A stretch of DNA of 9,852 nucleotides from Candidatus Methanogasteraceae archaeon UBA261 (GTDB lineage Archaea > Halobacteriota > Methanosarcinia > Methanosarcinales > Methanogasteraceae): NCBI GenBank assembly GCA_002506015.1, contig DAWR01000132.1, forward strand, positions 4,383 through 14,234, written 5' to 3'. The notes under the pieces were generated by a model that worked only from the letters and a program-made list of their open reading frames with translations, was not told the origin of the DNA and made no database searches. This document shows, piece after piece, positions 6,007-9,852 of this stretch; positions within the stretch are counted from its first letter, which is position 1, and each line of letters starts with the position of its first letter. Position numbers and translations under genes: made by a program.

Positions 6007-7857
6007 ATGTACACGTTTCTGATATTACTAATATTGTATATCGCTACATTGATTGCGATCGGATGGCATTTTGCAAAGAAGCAGCAGACCATGACCGACT
6101 TCTGGATTGCAGGACGGGAGATCGGAACGATGAACATCGGACTCTCTGCCGCGGCATCATGGCTCACAGCAGGTGCGCTCCTTGGCGTTACCGGCATGTT
6201 CCTCTCAATCGGGATCGGATCGATCTGGATATTTGTTGCGCCAAATATTATAGCGCTTGCGGCAATCGCACTCCTTGTTCCGAGAATCAAGCGGCTACCG
6301 TCATTGACCCAGCCTGAATTAATCGAGATCAGGTATGGTCCATTGCTGCGGATACCAATAGCAATTGCGATCACGATTGTGATGATCCTCTTTGCGGTGA
6401 CCGACTTCAAGGGGTTCAGCTATGTGCTGAGCACGTTCTATGGCATACCCCCGATCTACTCCGTAATGATTATGGTAATCGCAATCTCGCTTTATGTGAC
6501 GCTCGGTGGTCTGAGGGCAGTCATCTGGACAGACACGATCCAGTTCATCTTTCTTGCCACGCTTGCGGTTCTGATTGGTGCTGCTGCACTGTACATGCCG
6601 ACGCATGACACCGGCGCATCCGTGTCCAGCCTCTTCGCAGGCATGAGGGGTGGTTTCTGGGACCTCTTCGCGCTCGGTGGGATCACTGGCGTCTTCATCA
6701 TGCAGATCGCCATGCTTCCCGGGTGGATAACCGAGCAGGACCCGTGGCAGCGCGTCTGGGCAGCAAGGGATGTGAAATCCGCTAGATATGGCATGCTGCT
6801 TGGCTCAGTACTGATAGCAGTCGTATTCGGCGCATGTTTCCTCGCAGCAATCGGGCTTAATTCACTCTATCAGGTACCTGCAGACCCAATCGGCGCAGAA
6901 CAATTATATCTTCAGTTCATAGCGGACACGTTTGCGTCAACGCCTGCAATAATTGCAGCAATCGCAATAGGATTCGCCGCAGCCTCGATGTCCTGCGCGG
7001 ACACGTTTGCGACATCGGGCGCATCCTGTATATCACGAGACATATACCAGCGGTTCATCAAGCCGGATGCAACGATGGGGGAGATGCGGACCATAAACCG
7101 CGTCCTGATCGTTGCGATGATTACAATCTCTGCTGCGATCAGCATGCATGTTGAGACCATCCTGGATGCAGTCATCATGGCGACCGTGATCGGCACGTCC
7201 TCATATTTCCTTCCGATCATGGGCGCGCTCTTCTGGAGGCGTGCAACCGCAGAAGGCGCGCTTGCCGGACTTATGATCGGCGGCAGCGCTCAGATCGCAC
7301 TGATCGTCGCAGAAGCGACATATCTGGGAAAACTCGATGACATATCTCCGCTTTTGATCGAACACGGTGTTTTGATCGGGCTATCGTTGAGCGCAATCTC
7401 GTTTGTCGGAGTATCGCTTGCAACACCGCTATCGAGCGATCATTACCTTGCCCCGTTCTTCCACGATGTTGCGAAGCGGTTTGTGAGGAAGCCGTCAGTG
7501 GACCGGAAGGATCCGGCATACGCACGGTTCAAAAAAGACATTGCAGAGCATGTTTCCGGAGAACGGGTGCATCTCAGCGCTGTTGTCGAAGCAAAAGACG
7601 TGCTCGACTGGAAGCAGTTGGTCTCAAAACTCACGGATATGCGTGCGTGGATTGCACCTAGCGGCATAGAGGTTGCATATCGTCTGTCGAGCACAGATAT
7701 GATCGCATGCCCGAGAATTGTGCACGGCGGAGAGAATCAGGTCTGGATATTCGCCGAACCGTCTGCGGAACAAGTAGATGATGGTAAGTTGGGATTGTTT
7801 GCAGCGTATCGTGATATCCAGGGAGTTCTTCTTTTGAAAGCCTCGGGCGAGATTTGA
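6007..7857 (+). CDS. Sodium:solute symporter (SSS family) with soluble C-terminal extension
   Basis: A 616-residue membrane carrier of the SSS family, predicted to couple Na+ entry to uptake of a small solute. Family marks are GLSAAASWLTAG (45-56, first core helix), TLGGLRAVIWTDTIQ (165-179), WQRVWAARDVKSAR (247-260) and AASMSCADTFATSGASCISRDIY (325-347). The last corresponds to the helix that supplies serines to the sodium site in characterised members. Roughly thirteen hydrophobic segments extend to about residue 472. A charged, probably cytoplasmic tail of about 140 residues follows and is not part of the transport core. The substrate cannot be assigned; family members carry proline, pantothenate, sugars or short carboxylates. 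GGTGA (5996-6000) precedes the ATG. The last six codons (KASGEI) and the stop lie within the antisense tRNA-Thr gene. Confidence 0.88.
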   Translation: MYTFLILLILYIATLIAIGWHFAKKQQTMTDFWIAGREIGTMNIGLSAAASWLTAGALLGVTGMFLSIGIGSIWIFVAPNIIALAAIALLVPRIKRLPSLTQPELIEIRYGPLLRIPIAIAITIVMILFAVTDFKGFSYVLSTFYGIPPIYSVMIMVIAISLYVTLGGLRAVIWTDTIQFIFLATLAVLIGAAALYMPTHDTGASVSSLFAGMRGGFWDLFALGGITGVFIMQIAMLPGWITEQDPWQRVWAARDVKSARYGMLLGSVLIAVVFGACFLAAIGLNSLYQVPADPIGAEQLYLQFIADTFASTPAIIAAIAIGFAAASMSCADTFATSGASCISRDIYQRFIKPDATMGEMRTINRVLIVAMITISAAISMHVETILDAVIMATVIGTSSYFLPIMGALFWRRATAEGALAGLMIGGSAQIALIVAEATYLGKLDDISPLLIEHGVLIGLSLSAISFVGVSLATPLSSDHYLAPFFHDVAKRFVRKPSVDRKDPAYARFKKDIAEHVSGERVHLSAVVEAKDVLDWKQLVSKLTDMRAWIAPSGIEVAYRLSSTDMIACPRIVHGGENQVWIFAEPSAEQVDDGKLGLFAAYRDIQGVLLLKASGEI

Positions 7858-7911
7858 ACTCGCGACCTAGTGATTACAAATCACTCGCTCTGCCAGCTGA
7901 GCCACCGAGGC
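7839..7911 (-). tRNA. tRNA-Thr (anticodon UGU)
   Basis: The minus strand folds into a full cloverleaf: 7-pair acceptor GCCTCGG/CCGAGGC, D arm GCTC...GAGC, anticodon stem AGTGA/TCACT around loop TTTGTAA (anticodon TGT, reading ACA), a 5-base variable loop, and TΨC stem GCGAG/CTCGC around TTCAAAT. The discriminator is T, usual for archaeal tRNA-Thr, and no CCA is encoded. No intron is present. The gene starts one base after the DUF35 stop on the same strand, and its 3' end overlaps the symporter's last 19 bases in antisense. Confidence 0.95.
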
Positions 7912-7912
7912 A

Positions 7913-8302
7913 TCATGCAGGCGTAAACTTGGTACCGTAGTATATAATACCATCCTCGCCATCCTCGCCAAGCTTTCTGAACACAGGTTTCACGCGCATC
8001 CCGATCACAATATCCTCCGGGTCACAGATCACCTGCCCGGTCATGCGCGGACCCTCGTTAAGCTGTATCACTGCAAGCGGGTATGGCGTCTCCTTATCGA
8101 ATCCCTCGGCTGCGGTATGGATGATCGTGTAAGTGACCACCTCTCCGTGTCCGCTGAACTGATAATCCTCAATAACGCCATCTCTACGGCATTTCGGGCA
8201 CATCGTCCTCGGCGGGAAGTAGTATTCGCCGCACGTGGTACATCTTGTCCCGATCAGGTTATATCTGCTGCTGATATGTCTCCAGAACCTTGGTACACCC
8301 AT
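7913..8302 (-). CDS. DUF35 zinc-ribbon / OB-fold acyl-CoA-associated protein
   Basis: A 129-residue protein opening MGVPRFWRHISSRYNLIG, typical of archaeal DUF35. Its rubredoxin-like zinc ribbon uses C21, C24, C35 and C38. An OB-fold follows (about 48-125), ending in the familiar GIIYYGTKF. In methanogens a DUF35 protein bridges acetoacetyl-CoA thiolase and HMG-CoA synthase and binds CoA, so a role in acyl-CoA condensation is plausible. Neither partner is in this window, so the partner here is unknown. An in-frame ATG at 8353 exists, but the TATA box (8334-8341) lies downstream of it, and GGTGA sits 4 bases ahead of the ATG at 8302. The shorter start is therefore preferred. Its stop is one base from tRNA-Thr, and it is divergent from rnfC. 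Confidence 0.85.
   Translation of the reverse strand: MGVPRFWRHISSRYNLIGTRCTTCGEYYFPPRTMCPKCRRDGVIEDYQFSGHGEVVTYTIIHTAAEGFDKETPYPLAVIQLNEGPRMTGQVICDPEDIVIGMRVKPVFRKLGEDGEDGIIYYGTKFTPA
7941..7948 (-). promoter_or_regulatory. TATA box for tRNA-Thr inside the DUF35 gene
   Basis: On the minus strand ATTATATA lies with its centre about 33 bases before the tRNA 5' end, a spacing that suits an archaeal tRNA promoter with a short 5' leader. It coincides with the codons for Ile-Ile-Tyr near the DUF35 C-terminus. Processing from a DUF35 read-through transcript is the alternative. Confidence 0.4.
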
Positions 8303-8333
8303 ACAGTCACCATACGGTACTTTGACCGGACGA

Positions 8334-8341
8334 TATTTAAA
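8334..8341 (-). promoter_or_regulatory. TATA box for the DUF35 gene
   Basis: TTTAAATA on the minus strand predicts a transcript start near 8312, giving a leader of about ten bases that just includes the GGTGA site. It rules against the upstream ATG at 8353. Confidence 0.55.
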
Positions 8342-8388
8342 GATGCTGATCATGATTATGACCCACCCCTACCGGATAAGAACAAGCC

Positions 8389-8396
8389 TTATATAT
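8389..8396 (+). promoter_or_regulatory. TATA box for the rnf operon
   Basis: TTATATAT lies about 50 bases from the divergent DUF35 TATA box. It predicts a transcript start near 8418, with a leader of about 20 bases carrying AGGAGG (8425-8430). The two promoters share an intergenic region of about 136 bases. Confidence 0.55.
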
Positions 8397-8438
8397 ACAA
8401 CACACGTATCCTTATGCGATACATAGGAGGCATCCGCA

Positions 8439-9659
8439 TTGAAGATTGCAACCATCAAAACACCTGATCAGGTGATTATCCCTCTACAACAGCATGCTGG
8501 CGCGGTCTGCAATCCCCTTGTACGTGTTGGTGATACAGTTTCTATCGGTCAATTAATCGGCGATGGCGAATCCCGGATACATTCAAGTGTCTCCGGCGAG
8601 GTGACTGCTCTTTCTGAAATGCCACATCCATCTGGTAAGGACGTTCTCAGCGTGGTGATTGAGACGCGCAACGGAGAAAAAAAAGATATCAAGCCAGAAG
8701 AATTGCATGCAGGCACAATAAAGAGCATTATCCGAGAATTCGGAATTGTCGAGCCCAACGGTCTACCCACGATGAGTAAAAAGGTAGATATTGACACAAT
8801 CATCATCAACGGAACGAACACGGGGGATCTGTCATCAAACGCTGCGCTCATGCTCGATTATCCTTCTGAGATCGTGCACGGACTGAAAGCATTAATGGAG
8901 TCGGTTGGCGCCAAAAAAGCGATAATTGTTATCGAACTCAACTCAGAAGCGCTGCACGTCATGCGAACCGAGACGATACCGGACAGTAACATCAAGATCG
9001 TCGCAACACCGGCATACTATCCGGCAGGTACTGAGAACACGCTTGTTACGAAGTTTGCAAGAAAGAAGGTGCCACGCGGTAGCACTCCCGAGGACAGGGG
9101 TGTTCTTGTGAGCAGCATCGCCGCGATTAAGGCACTGCATGACGCGGTGCACGACAGTATACCAATGATTACGAAAACAGTCACTGTCACTGGCGCGGTG
9201 CGCTCTCCAGGCAATGTTCTTGTTGAGATCGGAACGTCGGTTAAACATGTGATCGATGAGTGCGGCGGATGTAGTGGCACGCCTGTCAAGATTATCACGG
9301 ACGGCGCAATATCGGGCGCGGCGCAGTACAGCGACGAAGTCCCGGTAATCAAGACGACGTCAGGCATCCTGGTGCAGACCGAGAGCGACATCAACCGTGA
9401 GCCGCCCGCACCATGCATCAACTGCGCGTGGTGTGTGGACGAGTGTCCGATCGGTCTGATGCCGCATCTGCTCTACGGGTACGCCGACAGCGCCCAGTTC
9501 GACAAGTGTGCGGAACTCTACATAGGCGACTGCGTGGAATGCGGGATGTGCGCGTACGTCTGCCCATCCAAGCTCCCGATCGTGCAGATAATCAGGTACG
9601 GCAAACATGGTGTGGCTGAGATGGAAGCCGATATGGAGACGGTGGAGGTAAAAGCATGA
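8439..9659 (+). CDS. rnfC: Rnf complex electron-transfer subunit C
   Basis: RnfC is the peripheral, iron-sulfur-carrying subunit of the ion-translocating Rnf complex. This 406-residue protein has the RnfC N-terminal sandwich domain (about 10-75), a Nqo1/51-kDa-like central domain (about 95-235), an SLBB-type segment (about 245-300) and two C-terminal 4Fe-4S motifs: C326, C329, C332, C336 and C365, C368, C371, C375. The YPAGTENTL stretch (194-202) matches the family. However, where bacterial RnfC has GxGGAxFP for FMN/NADH, this protein reads GIVEPNGLPTMSKK (102-115), and the following ECEP motif is replaced by TNTGD (126-130). NADH oxidation is therefore unlikely. It starts with TTG, supported by AGGAGG 8 bases upstream; no nearby in-frame ATG fits. 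The start of rnfD overlaps its stop. No cytochrome gene precedes it. Confidence 0.9.
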   Translation: MKIATIKTPDQVIIPLQQHAGAVCNPLVRVGDTVSIGQLIGDGESRIHSSVSGEVTALSEMPHPSGKDVLSVVIETRNGEKKDIKPEELHAGTIKSIIREFGIVEPNGLPTMSKKVDIDTIIINGTNTGDLSSNAALMLDYPSEIVHGLKALMESVGAKKAIIVIELNSEALHVMRTETIPDSNIKIVATPAYYPAGTENTLVTKFARKKVPRGSTPEDRGVLVSSIAAIKALHDAVHDSIPMITKTVTVTGAVRSPGNVLVEIGTSVKHVIDECGGCSGTPVKIITDGAISGAAQYSDEVPVIKTTSGILVQTESDINREPPAPCINCAWCVDECPIGLMPHLLYGYADSAQFDKCAELYIGDCVECGMCAYVCPSKLPIVQIIRYGKHGVAEMEADMETVEVKA

Positions 9660-9852
9660 CATACACGATATCACCATTACCACATGTGAAGAGCAGAGAA
9701 AGCGTGAGGAGCGTGATGTGGGGGACGGTCGCTGCACTGATACCAATTACTCTCGCGGCAATCTATCTTTTTGGGCTTCCTGCACTAAAGATCATTCTTG
9801 CAACCGTGATTACGGCGGTTGTTGCTGAAATTATAATCTACAAAGCTGCTTC
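9656..9852 (+). CDS. rnfD: Rnf complex membrane subunit D (partial, 3' end missing)
   Basis: The first 65 codons of RnfD, an NqrB/RnfD-type integral membrane subunit that in characterised complexes carries covalently bound flavin on the ion-pumping route. The visible part has the family opening, SPLPHVKSRESVRSVMWGTV, leading into two hydrophobic segments (about 22-40 and 44-61) with the FG pair at 41-42. The flavin-attachment site lies beyond the window. The ATG overlaps the rnfC stop (ATGA) and is preceded by GGAGGT (9644-9649), so the genes are co-translated. Orthologous operons normally continue with rnfG, rnfE, rnfA and rnfB. Confidence 0.85.
   Translation, partial: MTYTISPLPHVKSRESVRSVMWGTVAALIPITLAAIYLFGLPALKIILATVITAVVAEIIIYKAA

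Noticed and set aside
5604..6410. Minus-strand open frame of 268 codons
   Set aside because: It spans the 3' end of the LURP-one-like gene, a promoter region and the 5' end of the symporter, and its protein has no recognisable family pattern.
8303..8353. 17-codon N-terminal extension of DUF35 (start at 8353)
   Set aside because: The TATA box at 8334-8341 is downstream of that ATG, and GGTGA with 4-base spacing supports the start at 8302, which also matches the usual family N-terminus.
1..9852. CRISPR array, insertion sequence with transposase, or rRNA
   Set aside because: No regularly spaced identical repeats, no transposase reading frame and no rRNA-like sequence were seen.

Overview
The window looks archaeal, most likely from the methanogen-like Euryarchaeota (Halobacteriota or Methanosarcina-type lineages, including uncultured relatives). 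The evidence is AT-rich TATA boxes about 25 bases ahead of plausible transcript starts, GGTGA/GGAGGT ribosome-binding sites matching the archaeal 16S 3' end, a tRNA gene without an encoded CCA, an archaeal-type DUF35 zinc-ribbon/OB-fold protein, and the start of an Rnf operon. The exact lineage cannot be read from the sequence.

Layout. Bases 1-205 hold no convincing gene. They contain one copy of a short dispersed repeat and a perfect palindrome just upstream of the first gene. Bases 206-4506 carry two overlapping membrane-anchored von Willebrand factor A (vWA) genes. The first is BatA-like; the second has a compact vWA-like domain plus a canonical one. They resemble the surface-facing half of MoxR-DUF58-BatA clusters, but no MoxR ATPase is visible here. 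Bases 4507-4822 contain a second, inverted copy of the repeat, an imperfect hairpin and a 33-codon orphan protein tail on the minus strand. Bases 4823-5897 carry a small zinc-ribbon membrane protein and a LURP-one/Tubby-C-like protein. Bases 6007-7857 encode a sodium:solute symporter with a soluble C-terminal extension.

Its 3' end overlaps, in antisense, a tRNA-Thr(UGU) gene (7839-7911, minus). That tRNA lies one base after the stop of a minus-strand DUF35 gene (7913-8302). A divergent promoter region follows, then a TTG-started rnfC (8439-9659) overlapping rnfD (from 9656), which runs off the window.

How the genes relate. The two vWA genes are translationally coupled and probably act together at the membrane. 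RnfC and RnfD belong to a membrane ion-pumping, ferredoxin-linked electron-transfer complex. This RnfC keeps both 4Fe-4S motifs but lacks the glycine-rich FMN/NADH signature of bacterial RnfC, which suggests an electron partner other than NADH. The symporter could use an Rnf-generated sodium gradient, but that link is only inferred. I did not find a clear new multi-gene system. The most unusual points are the inverted repeat pair bracketing the vWA genes, the compressed DUF35/tRNA/symporter junction, and the altered RnfC.
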